Of a stretch of 64,000 nt of DNA, positions 8,608 through 16,354 are shown piece by piece. This DNA comes from Anaerolineae bacterium. GTDB lineage: Bacteria; Chloroflexota; Anaerolineae; Promineifilales; Promineifilaceae. Location of the stretch: positions 62,001 to 126,000 of the forward strand of contig JAHDWK010000002.1 in the NCBI GenBank assembly GCA_023382655.1, given 5' to 3'. A model generated the notes under the pieces. The model was not told where the DNA came from. It made no database searches and saw nothing but the letters and a program-made list of their open reading frames with translations. Made by a program: the position numbers and the translations under genes. Positions within the stretch are counted from its first letter, which is position 1; every line of letters begins with the position of its first letter.

Positions 8608-10389
8608 ATGACCATCCACATCCTACCAGACAAACTGGCCTCGCAAATTGCGGCGGGGGAGGTGGTAGAACGGCCGTCCTCCGTCGTTAAGGAACTGGTG
8701 GAAAATGCCATTGACGCCGGGGCCACTGCCATCAATGTGGACATACGCGAGGGCGGGCGCAAGAGTATTCAGGTCGCCGACAATGGGCAGGGCCTCCCGG
8801 CGGCGGAAATCGAAGTCGCCTTCCACCGCCACGCCACCTCCAAGCTGCAAACAGTCGAAGACCTGACTGCTATCCGCACCCTCGGTTTTCGGGGGGAGGC
8901 GCTGGCGGCCATTGCTGCCGTCAGCCAGGTGACGCTCATCTCGCGGGCGCAGGGGGAAACAACGGGTACGCGGCTGGTGCTGGACGGCGGCGCGAAAGTG
9001 AGCCGGGAAATGGCCGGTGCGCCGCAAGGCACGGTTATTGCCGTAGAAAATCTTTTCTATAATGTGCCTGCCCGCCTCAAATTCCTGAAAAGCGACAACA
9101 CCGAGAAGCGGTTGATTGACGAATTTGTCACCCGCTACGCGCTGGCCTACCCGCACATTCGTTTCCGGCTGACGCACAACGGTCGTATTACCTTCCAATC
9201 CACCGGCAACGGCAGCGTCCTGGACGTACTCATAGCCATCTACGGCCCCGACGTGGCCCGCCAACTACTAGAAATTAACGCCGAGGCGCAGAGACGCGGA
9301 GAAGAACAGTCACCTTATCACCCCCTCACCATCTCCGGCTTCATCGGCAACCCCGCTGTCCACTGGTCAAACCGGGGGCAGATGGTGTTGTTTGTCAACG
9401 GCCGTTGGGTCAAAGACAACCAGCTTACCTTCGCCATCATCCAGGCATACCATACCCTGCTGCCGACCGGGCGCTACCCGTTAGCGATTTTGTTCCTGAC
9501 GCTGCCGCCGGAGGAGGTGGATGTGAACGTGCATCCCGCCAAAACGGAAGTGCGTTTTCGCGGTGACAAGGCCCCTTTTGCCGAGGTGCAGCGGGTGGTG
9601 CGTGAAACGTTGGTGGCCGATGCGCCCATTCGCCAGATGAGCGCCTGGCAGGTGGGCAGCCAGCTTGAGGCGATGACGCCGGGCTGGGAAGGCAGCCTGG
9701 ATCAACGCGCCTTTGTCCGCCCCGACGAGGCCAGCCAGCCAGAAATGGAACTGGAATGGCCGCCGGAAGAGATCATCGAACCGGCTGCCGGGCAAACTGT
9801 GCCCCGTAGCAGCCAATTGCCGGTGATGCGCGTGGTGGGGCAGGTGGGTGCGGCCTATATCATTACCGAAGGGCCGGATGGTTTATTCCTGATTGACCAG
9901 CAGGCGGCGCACGAGCGGGTACTGTATGAACGGTATCATGGTGAGTGGCAGGCGGGGCAGGTGCAGGTGCAGGCGTTAACGGCGGGCACGGCCGTGACCC
10001 TCTCCCCCTCACAAGCCGACTGGCTTAACCACCAGTTACCCACCCTGGCCGAAATCGGTTTCCAGGTGGAACCGTTTGGCCCGCAAACCTTTATGATCCG
10101 CAGCATCCCCCAACTGGCGGCCGACCGCGACGCCGCTCATCTGCTGCTGGCGATGGTGACAGGGGTGGAGCGCAAACCACCGGCAACGGCCGATTTGCCC
10201 CTGCACCTGATTCAACTGGTGTGTACGGCCGTGGCTACCCGCCCTGGGCAATCGTTAAACCAGGCGCAAATGGCCGCGCTGGTGCAGCAGTTGGAACAAT
10301 GCCAGGACCCCATGACCACCCCGTCAGGTCGCCCAACCTTCATCTACTTATCCGTGGCCCAACTGGCGCGTGAGTTTGGCCGGATTTAA
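8608..10389 (+). CDS. mutL: DNA mismatch repair protein MutL
   Basis: Couples mismatch recognition by MutS to strand processing. The N-terminal GHKL ATPase (about residues 1-330) shows IAAGEVVERPSSVVKELVENAIDAG, DNGQG, and ATSKL...GFRGEAL. A linker follows, then the C-terminal dimerisation domain from about residue 405. The metal-binding endonuclease motif is present only in altered form: DQQAAHERVLYE at about residue 430 has Gln for the usual His. The ACR and CPHGRP motifs are eroded (CTAVATRPG; TPSGRP near residue 572). It may therefore lack nicking activity, which is inference. An in-frame repeat-derived segment (NAEAQRRGEE) sits near residue 225. Total 593 aa. Confidence 0.95.
   Translation: MTIHILPDKLASQIAAGEVVERPSSVVKELVENAIDAGATAINVDIREGGRKSIQVADNGQGLPAAEIEVAFHRHATSKLQTVEDLTAIRTLGFRGEALAAIAAVSQVTLISRAQGETTGTRLVLDGGAKVSREMAGAPQGTVIAVENLFYNVPARLKFLKSDNTEKRLIDEFVTRYALAYPHIRFRLTHNGRITFQSTGNGSVLDVLIAIYGPDVARQLLEINAEAQRRGEEQSPYHPLTISGFIGNPAVHWSNRGQMVLFVNGRWVKDNQLTFAIIQAYHTLLPTGRYPLAILFLTLPPEEVDVNVHPAKTEVRFRGDKAPFAEVQRVVRETLVADAPIRQMSAWQVGSQLEAMTPGWEGSLDQRAFVRPDEASQPEMELEWPPEEIIEPAAGQTVPRSSQLPVMRVVGQVGAAYIITEGPDGLFLIDQQAAHERVLYERYHGEWQAGQVQVQALTAGTAVTLSPSQADWLNHQLPTLAEIGFQVEPFGPQTFMIRSIPQLAADRDAAHLLLAMVTGVERKPPATADLPLHLIQLVCTAVATRPGQSLNQAQMAALVQQLEQCQDPMTTPSGRPTFIYLSVAQLAREFGRI
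9275..9305 (+). repeat. Short repeat insertion inside mutL, read in frame
   Basis: The stretch around TTAACGCCGAGGCGCAGAG encodes NAEAQRRGEE between conserved MutL blocks (ARQLLEI and the later SGFIGNP). Its near-repetitive GCGCAGAGACGCGGAG composition differs from flanking code and resembles dispersed elements of other genomes. Origin as an inserted repeat is inference. Confidence 0.5.
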
Positions 10390-10438
10390 CTGACCGGGCA
10401 GGTGACGGGCTGCACAATTTCCCATACAATCTACACCT

Positions 10439-13000
10439 ATGAGCGACACAGCCAGCATAGCGTTTGCCTATCATGGTGGTCGCGCCTTTGGCAAGTACAT
10501 CCTGGAAAGCCTGATTGGGCGCGGCGGCATGGCCGAAGTGTATAAATCGCGCCACCCCGATCTGGATCGGGAGGTGGCGGTGAAGGTGCTGCATCCCTTC
10601 CTCACCGACACCCCTGGTTTTGTGGAGCGTTTCCGCCGTGAAGCCCGCGCCGCCGCTTCCCTGCGCCATCCCAACATTGTGCAGATTTATGATTTTGACG
10701 TGACGGCAGATGGTCTGTACTACATGGTGATGGAGTACATTGACGGGGAGTCATTTGATAAATATCTGCTGCGCCAACCGCTGCCCCTGCCACCCGCACA
10801 AACGATGGATTTTTACCGGCAAATTTGTGGCGCGTTGCAAGTGGCGCATGAAAAGGGAGTGGTACATCGGGACATCAAACCGGCCAACATTATGGTTGAT
10901 CGTGAGGAACGGCCGTATCTGGCCGACTTTGGTATTGCCCAAATTGTGGGTGATACCCGGCTCACGCAAAGTGGCATGAGTACAGGCACACCCCAGTACA
11001 TGTCGCCGGAGCAGGTGACGGGTGGGGCCATTTCCCCGGCTACCGATATTTATGCGCTGGGCACGATGCTCTACCAGTTGAGTACAGGCCATTTGCCTTT
11101 TGAGGGTGGCAACCCGGCCACGGTCATGATGAACCAGGTGACTGAACCGCCGGAACTGCCGCGCACCCATGTGCCGGACATCTCGCCCGCTTTGGAGTCG
11201 GTGATATTGAAGGCGCTGGCAAAGGAGCCGGAGGAGCGATTTGAGAATGCGGCGGCATTGTGGCAGGCATTGGCGGCAGCTAAAGCAGGCACGGCCGTAG
11301 ACATCCCCATCCCCACCGGTGTCAGGACAAAAGCTGGCGGCACGGCCGTGCATCCTGCGTCGGCAGATACGGCCGTGTCCCCCGAACCACAGCCCACCCT
11401 CATTACAGCTGCCGGGGGTACGCCCCGTTGGGTATGGCCGGTGGTGGCCGTGGCCGCGGTCGCCCTGGTGGCCGTGGGCTTTTTGCTGGCGCGGGGGAGT
11501 GGGGCCACGCCACCCGCAGAGCCGACCGCACCCGGTGTGACGAGTGAAAGTGCGGACGTGCTGATCCCGGTAGGGGAGGATACGGCCGTGCCTACCCCCA
11601 CGCAAACGGCTGTTCCTACGGAAACGCCCCTCCCTTCCCCCACCCCTACGCCCACGCCGCCGCTGGCCGGGATGCGCTTTGTGCCCGGCGGTACGTTTAT
11701 GATGGGTAATGCCCAGGGCAACGCCGACGAACAGCCACCCCATGAGGTGACAGTGGGTGATTTTTTCATGGATGAAACAGAAGTAACCAACGCGGCCTAT
11801 GCTCAATTTGTGGCCGAAACCGGCCACGCCGCGCCAGCTTATTGGCGGCAGCCTGATCCCTCGCAATGGCAAATTACGGCTCAAGATGTTTACATTGCCG
11901 GGGATGTAGACGACCCCTTCATGTATGATGGCGTCAACGTGCAGCCGGTGACAGGCACCATCAGCATGACGTTGGATGCGGATACAGACAAGGGGGTGTT
12001 GACGGCCGTGTTTACCGGCACACTGCGTCCCACCGCCGACGAGATTTACGCCGGTACTTTCCGCATTGAACAAGATTTTTTCTTCGACGGCCCCCCCTTT
12101 CCCGCGTTCAAAGAAGGCGGCATTGGCGATCTGGTGCATATGCACGGTCAGAGTGGCAACGAACTGGCCATGTACCCGGAAATGACCGCTTACATCGGCA
12201 CCTGGGGCACGGCCGATCTGTACTTCAATGACGAACTGCTGTTTCCCGACCTCGGTACGCACCTCATGTACAGCGATGGCGTCCGCGACGATACCGCCCA
12301 TTTTATCCGCCGCGCCGATGGACAATGCTGTTTCTCGCCTTCCGCTCCGGCCGATAGCAGCCTTGACCCGGATGATCGAGAAATTTCCTACTGGCTCTTC
12401 CCCGGCACAGACTATGCCGAAGCCCAGAATTTTTGGATCGCCCTGCATTTTGAGGATATTACAGAATTGCTCGCGCCCGCTTTTTTAGGCCCGGCCATTT
12501 ACCCCGAAGGGCAGGAATTGTACCCGGCGACCAACGTGACCTGGGACGATGCCGTCGCTTACTGTGAATGGATTGACGGCCGTTTGCCCACCGAAGCAGA
12601 ATGGGAATATGGGGCGCGGGGTTCTCAGGGTTTCCTCTATCCCTGGGGAGACGAACGGGGGGACGTACGCAACAACAGTGGGAATGTATTGGCCGGTACG
12701 GCCCCGGTGGGCAGTTTTCGGGAGGCCGCCTCGCCGTTTGGCCTGCAAGATATGGCCGGGAATGTGTGGGAGTGGACGGCCGACTGGTATAACCCGAATT
12801 ATTATGCCCAATCCCCAGCGGAGAATCCCACCGGCCCGGCCAATGGTACAGAGAAAGTGGCGCGCGGGGGCGGCTTCCAGTTGCTCGATTTTTTGGGGTT
12901 GGATGAAGCCCGCACCACCCACCGTTTGCCACTAGACCCCGCTGCGCCCAGAGATGACGTGGGCTTTCGTTGTGCCGTATCCGCCACGCCGCAAGAGTAA
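10439..13000 (+). CDS. Membrane Ser/Thr protein kinase fused to a formylglycine-generating-enzyme-like domain
   Basis: An 853-aa signalling fusion. Residues 20-280 are a Hanks-type kinase: GRGGMAEV glycine loop (27-34), catalytic-pocket Lys49 in AVKVL, HRDIKPAN (143-150) and DFG (163-165). A single transmembrane helix (about 331-350) follows, then a Pro/Thr-rich linker. An extracytoplasmic FGE/SUMF1-like domain starts at residue 411 (GMRFVPGGTFMMG), with DETEVTNAAY, RLPTEAEWEYGARG, YPWGDE, DMAGNVWEWT and DVGFRCA. About 200 residues (roughly 480-690) of unrelated beta-rich sequence split the FGE domain. Such fusions usually serve as sensors rather than sulfatase-maturing enzymes. It starts 49 bases after mutL. 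Confidence 0.92.
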   Translation: MSDTASIAFAYHGGRAFGKYILESLIGRGGMAEVYKSRHPDLDREVAVKVLHPFLTDTPGFVERFRREARAAASLRHPNIVQIYDFDVTADGLYYMVMEYIDGESFDKYLLRQPLPLPPAQTMDFYRQICGALQVAHEKGVVHRDIKPANIMVDREERPYLADFGIAQIVGDTRLTQSGMSTGTPQYMSPEQVTGGAISPATDIYALGTMLYQLSTGHLPFEGGNPATVMMNQVTEPPELPRTHVPDISPALESVILKALAKEPEERFENAAALWQALAAAKAGTAVDIPIPTGVRTKAGGTAVHPASADTAVSPEPQPTLITAAGGTPRWVWPVVAVAAVALVAVGFLLARGSGATPPAEPTAPGVTSESADVLIPVGEDTAVPTPTQTAVPTETPLPSPTPTPTPPLAGMRFVPGGTFMMGNAQGNADEQPPHEVTVGDFFMDETEVTNAAYAQFVAETGHAAPAYWRQPDPSQWQITAQDVYIAGDVDDPFMYDGVNVQPVTGTISMTLDADTDKGVLTAVFTGTLRPTADEIYAGTFRIEQDFFFDGPPFPAFKEGGIGDLVHMHGQSGNELAMYPEMTAYIGTWGTADLYFNDELLFPDLGTHLMYSDGVRDDTAHFIRRADGQCCFSPSAPADSSLDPDDREISYWLFPGTDYAEAQNFWIALHFEDITELLAPAFLGPAIYPEGQELYPATNVTWDDAVAYCEWIDGRLPTEAEWEYGARGSQGFLYPWGDERGDVRNNSGNVLAGTAPVGSFREAASPFGLQDMAGNVWEWTADWYNPNYYAQSPAENPTGPANGTEKVARGGGFQLLDFLGLDEARTTHRLPLDPAAPRDDVGFRCAVSATPQE

Positions 13001-13154
13001 TTTTTTCGTCACACATTCAAAGTTTCTCGTTTCTCCGTCCTATTTTGCAAACAGGGCACTGTTCAGGCGTATATCCACGATCCATAAACGATTTACCGGT
13101 AAGCTACCCAAAGTTTTCGTTTATGGTGACAAATATCACTCTGGAGGTATGGCT

Positions 13155-15164
13155 ATGAGTAGAAAAACAAGTGTCCCTGTGGCGATTGTAGCAGGCATGG
13201 TTTTGGTGTTGTGGACGGCCGTCCTTTTGCTGTGGACGCAGCGCCCCGGTTACGCGGCGGGCGGTGTGTTATGTGTGGTACCGCCCGGAGAACCGACCGG
13301 CCCATTTGCGAATTGTGCCCAGGTGTTCACCAGCGTGCAGACGGCCGTGGACACGGCCGTGCCCCACAGTGAAATCTGGGTGGCTACCGGCGTCTATACC
13401 GACGTTCACGAACGCAATTCTGTCACGCAGGTTGTCTACGTGGATGAAAGCGTCACCATTCGCGGCGGCTATACCATTCCCTTTAGCGACCCGCCTGATC
13501 CGGTGCAGCACGTGACGACGCTGGATGCCGGGGAGTGGGGGCGCGTCTTGTTCATTACGGGGGACATCAGTGTCACCATCGAGGGTTTATACCTGACCGG
13601 CGGTGCGTCTTACCCCAGTGGATTCATAGAGCGGGAGTCGGGTGGCGGGGTGTATGCGGCGGGCGCAACCGTCCTGTTGCAGGATAACGTCATCACCGGC
13701 AACCGATTTGGCGGCAGCAATCCTGGGTATGGCGGTGGCGTTTATTTGACGGCCGTTCACGCTACCTTACGTGATAATCAAATTCAGCAAAACATTGGCT
13801 ATGGCGAGAATCACGGCGGTGGTTTGGCGGCCCGGCAGAGTACGCTTGTATTACAAAACAACATGATTTTCAGCAATACGGCCACTATAGACAAGGAGGC
13901 CGGTTTCACAGCTGTCAGCGGCGGCGGTGTCTATGTTTTTGAAAGCCAGGTGATCATTGAGAACAATGACCTGTCCCATAACACAGCTTTACAGATAGAA
14001 GGTCTGAATCCTCTGAATGCTTACGGCTACGGCGGTGGTCTGATGTTGGTCTACAGCAGCGGCCAGGTGTGGGGCAATCGGATTAGCTACAATGTCGCGG
14101 CTAATAGTGGTAACGGCTTTGGCGGCGGCTTGTACATTGAAGGTTTAGACGATCTGACGGTGGCGCACAACCAGGTTCAGGGAAACAGCGCCAGCCTTGC
14201 CGGGTATGGCCAGGGCGGTGGTATCGCCATTTTGCCACGAACAGATGAACCGTTGCCTGATTTGGTCACGCTGCACGAGAACCGGATGGTGAGTAATACG
14301 GCCGTTGTCTCCGGCTCATTGGGCATTGGCGGCGGCGTGGCTATTCTTTTTGGCCCCCATGTCGGGTTGCCCCGACCCGTGATTACGCTGACACACAACA
14401 TGATTCTCAGTAATACGGCCGTTGTTACCGGCGGTGTAGGTCTGGGTGGTGGCCTGGTAGCCGGTGTGGCCCAACTGTACCTGGATCAAAATGAGATCGC
14501 CGGGAATGTGGCCGCCGGGTTTGGCCCTGACGGGCATGGCGGCGGCCTGTACCTGGCGGCCAACCAGGCATATCTGACGGGCAATATCATCCGTCACAAT
14601 CAGGCCAGTGGTAGGGGCGGGGGAATGGTTCTGGAAGAGGATGAGACGATGATGCTGAACACAGCCGTGATAGATAACCAGGGGGATGGGCTGCACCTCA
14701 TCTGTAACAGTCGTCTGCAAGCGGTTCATCTGACGATAGCGCGTAACACCGGTTATGGGCTGCACCTGGCCCAACCAGATTGGTGCCAGGAGTTTCCACC
14801 TGTGCCGTGGCCGAGTACGGCCGTGTTCACCAACACCATCCTGACCGGCCATACTGTGGGGGCGTTTGTCGCTGCCGATTCCAGCCTGAGCCTGCACGGC
14901 GTCCTCTGGTATGATACGCCCACTCCTTTCCAGGCGGAACCAAACGCTCAGGTAACGATCTCCCACCAGCATTTTGGCGACCCGCACTTCGCCGCCGATG
15001 GCTACCACATCATGGCCAATTCCGCCGCCCGTTTTCGGGGCCTACCCGCCGGCGTGCCGGTGGATATTGATGGGCAACCCCGCCCAGCAGACAGCCCTAC
15101 CCTGGGCGCTGACGAGTATTGGCTGGCCGTACACTACCTGCCGCTCGTACAAAGCAACCCATGA
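13155..15164 (+). CDS. Secreted right-handed beta-helix repeat protein
   Basis: Predicted exported surface protein of 669 aa. A GGAGG at 13143-13147 lies 7 bases before the ATG at 13155 but only 1 base from the one at 13149; this decides the start, although the frame is open back to 12954. An N-terminal signal-anchor (VAIVAGMVLVLWTAVLLLW) is followed by repeated parallel beta-helix coils (patterns such as LQNNMIFSNTA, IENNDLSHNTA, LTHNMILSNTA alternating with GGGVY/GGGL). The C-terminus (DIDGQPRP...LGADEYW...YLPLV) is typical of polymorphic-repeat or choice-of-anchor proteins in Chloroflexota. Function unknown: adhesion or polysaccharide contact are possible. A strong terminator follows. Confidence 0.85.
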   Translation: MSRKTSVPVAIVAGMVLVLWTAVLLLWTQRPGYAAGGVLCVVPPGEPTGPFANCAQVFTSVQTAVDTAVPHSEIWVATGVYTDVHERNSVTQVVYVDESVTIRGGYTIPFSDPPDPVQHVTTLDAGEWGRVLFITGDISVTIEGLYLTGGASYPSGFIERESGGGVYAAGATVLLQDNVITGNRFGGSNPGYGGGVYLTAVHATLRDNQIQQNIGYGENHGGGLAARQSTLVLQNNMIFSNTATIDKEAGFTAVSGGGVYVFESQVIIENNDLSHNTALQIEGLNPLNAYGYGGGLMLVYSSGQVWGNRISYNVAANSGNGFGGGLYIEGLDDLTVAHNQVQGNSASLAGYGQGGGIAILPRTDEPLPDLVTLHENRMVSNTAVVSGSLGIGGGVAILFGPHVGLPRPVITLTHNMILSNTAVVTGGVGLGGGLVAGVAQLYLDQNEIAGNVAAGFGPDGHGGGLYLAANQAYLTGNIIRHNQASGRGGGMVLEEDETMMLNTAVIDNQGDGLHLICNSRLQAVHLTIARNTGYGLHLAQPDWCQEFPPVPWPSTAVFTNTILTGHTVGAFVAADSSLSLHGVLWYDTPTPFQAEPNAQVTISHQHFGDPHFAADGYHIMANSAARFRGLPAGVPVDIDGQPRPADSPTLGADEYWLAVHYLPLVQSNP

Positions 15165-15194
15165 TTAGCTGAGGGGTCTTACACGTGGACAAAG

Positions 15195-15225
15195 AAAAAC
15201 GGCCAGCTTGTGGCTGGCCGTTTTT
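15195..15225. terminator. Bidirectional intrinsic terminator
   Basis: A stem AAAAACGGCCAGC pairs with GCTGGCCGTTTTT around a TTGTG loop, with an A-run on one side and a T-run on the other. It serves the plus-strand beta-helix gene and the minus-strand FKBP gene, which converge here. Confidence 0.92.
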
Positions 15226-15710
15226 TATTCATGGTCGTGGGCGCCATGGGCGTGCCCATGGGCCAGTTCTTCCGGGGTAGCCGGGCGCAGGTCTACTACT
15301 TTCACCTGAAAGTGCAGTTCTTCACCGGCCAGGGGGTGGTTGAAATCCAGTAGCACGTTGCTTTCATTCACTTCGGCGATGACCACGTCTACCGCTTCAC
15401 CGGATTGGGCGTCACGCATCCGTAACTGCATCCCTTCTTCCAGTTCCATATCTAGCGGAAAAATGTTGCGCTCCACAAGCTGGTAAGCGTCTTCGTCTTC
15501 TTCGCCATAAGCGTCGGTAGCAGCGACAATGACTTCTTTGCTTTCGCCTACTTTCATGCCGTTCAGGGCGCGTTCCAGACCGGGAATGATCTGGTTATAC
15601 CCTTGCAGGAATTCCAATGGCTCTTGCTCGGAGGCGTCAATGATTTCGCCATCGTCCAGGCGCAAGGTGTAGTCCAGGCTGACGACGATGCCGTCGGTTA
15701 CTGTAAGCAT
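15225..15710 (-). CDS. FKBP-type peptidyl-prolyl isomerase, SlyD-like
   Basis: Folding helper isomerising X-Pro bonds, probably cytosolic. The 161 aa have the SlyD layout: a split FKBP domain (VSLDYTLRLDDGEIIDAS, then LIPGLE-type IIPGLERALNGMKVGES) with an inserted flap (IF) domain around residues 70-130. A short His-rich tail (HGHAHGAHDHE) could bind nickel or other metals, as in SlyD. A Shine-Dalgarno AAGGA lies 8 bases before the ATG. It is 23 bases downstream of the cold-shock gene on the same strand, suggesting one stress or folding operon, and it ends in a shared terminator. Confidence 0.92.
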   Translation of the reverse strand: MLTVTDGIVVSLDYTLRLDDGEIIDASEQEPLEFLQGYNQIIPGLERALNGMKVGESKEVIVAATDAYGEEDEDAYQLVERNIFPLDMELEEGMQLRMRDAQSGEAVDVVIAEVNESNVLLDFNHPLAGEELHFQVKVVDLRPATPEELAHGHAHGAHDHE

Positions 15711-15733
15711 ATTGTATTCCTTACGGCCGTGAC

Positions 15734-15943
15734 CTACAGTTTGCGCACGTCAGCAGCAGACGGGCCTCGCTGGCCCTGTTCGATGGAAAAGCTGACCCGG
15801 TCGCCTTCGGCTAATGATTTGTACCCGTTGCCTTGAATGGCTGAATGGTGCACAAACAGGTCTTTGCCATCTTCTTTGGTGATGAAGCCATACCCTTTTT
15901 GGTCGCTAAACCACTTCACGGTGCCTTGCATCGTTTCGCTCAT
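15734..15943 (-). CDS. Cold-shock domain protein (CspA family)
   Basis: A 69-aa single-strand nucleic acid chaperone. Both RNA-binding motifs are intact: RNP1 KGYGFI and RNP2 LFVHHSAI, on the usual [15 protein letters not shown] start. AAGGAG lies 9 bases upstream of the ATG. It is probably the first gene of an operon with the SlyD-like isomerase. The gap upstream is long (411 bases to ppdK), leaving room for the long 5' leader common in csp genes, though I cannot identify a thermosensor there. Confidence 0.95.
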   Translation of the reverse strand: MSETMQGTVKWFSDQKGYGFITKEDGKDLFVHHSAIQGNGYKSLAEGDRVSFSIEQGQRGPSAADVRKL

Positions 15944-16287
15944 TATTATTATCTCCTTTGCTGTAATAGCTTTGGGGTCTTATTTTAGGGGGAATAACGC
16001 TGCCTGGACGTGGTCATCCTGAAGATGCGCATCCAGTTGGGTCTTATCTTAACTAAAACAAAACACTTAAATTGGTAATGATGGAACTTTACCTGGGAAT
16101 GAGGAAATGAGCAAAAAGGGACGGCCGTCGCTCAGATAACGCTTATGGAGCAGGCCGCCAATCTCCTGTGCATAAACCGGGCATCTATTCATCCATGACC
16201 TTCTGCGCCTATCTATATGTCATCTGTCACTAATCGTAAATCTCCCTCCCCCTTACGATCTACAAGGTTTAACAGAAATTATACGAA
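15944..16287. other. Divergent intergenic region between csp and ppdK
   Basis: No ORF, RNA gene or repeat family is recognisable in these 344 bases apart from one ACGGCCGT copy near 16120. It must contain the promoters of the csp operon (minus) and of ppdK (plus), but I could not pick convincing -10/-35 pairs. Confidence 0.5.
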
Positions 16288-16330
16288 CCTCCAGATATGA
16301 GCAGTTGCCGCAACTGCTCATATCTGGAGG
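16288..16330. promoter_or_regulatory. Perfect 20-bp inverted repeat upstream of ppdK
   Basis: Bases 16288-16307 (CCTCCAGATATGAGCAGTTG) are the exact reverse complement of 16311-16330, with a 3-base spacer CCG. The right arm ends 24 bases before the ppdK ATG, upstream of its GGGAGAA Shine-Dalgarno. It could be a leader hairpin or operator. No T-run follows, so it is not a simple terminator. Confidence 0.85.
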
Positions 16331-16354
16331 CTTACTCTAAATGGGAGAAATACG

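Noticed and set aside
10751..12448. 565-aa open frame antisense to the kinase/FGE fusion
   Set aside because: Low-complexity Arg/Gly/His-rich translation, no ribosome site, and strong conserved motifs on the other strand.
12954..13154. Longer N-terminus of the beta-helix protein starting at 12954
   Set aside because: It would overlap the kinase gene. The GGAGG at 13143 and the signal-anchor directly after 13155 define the start.
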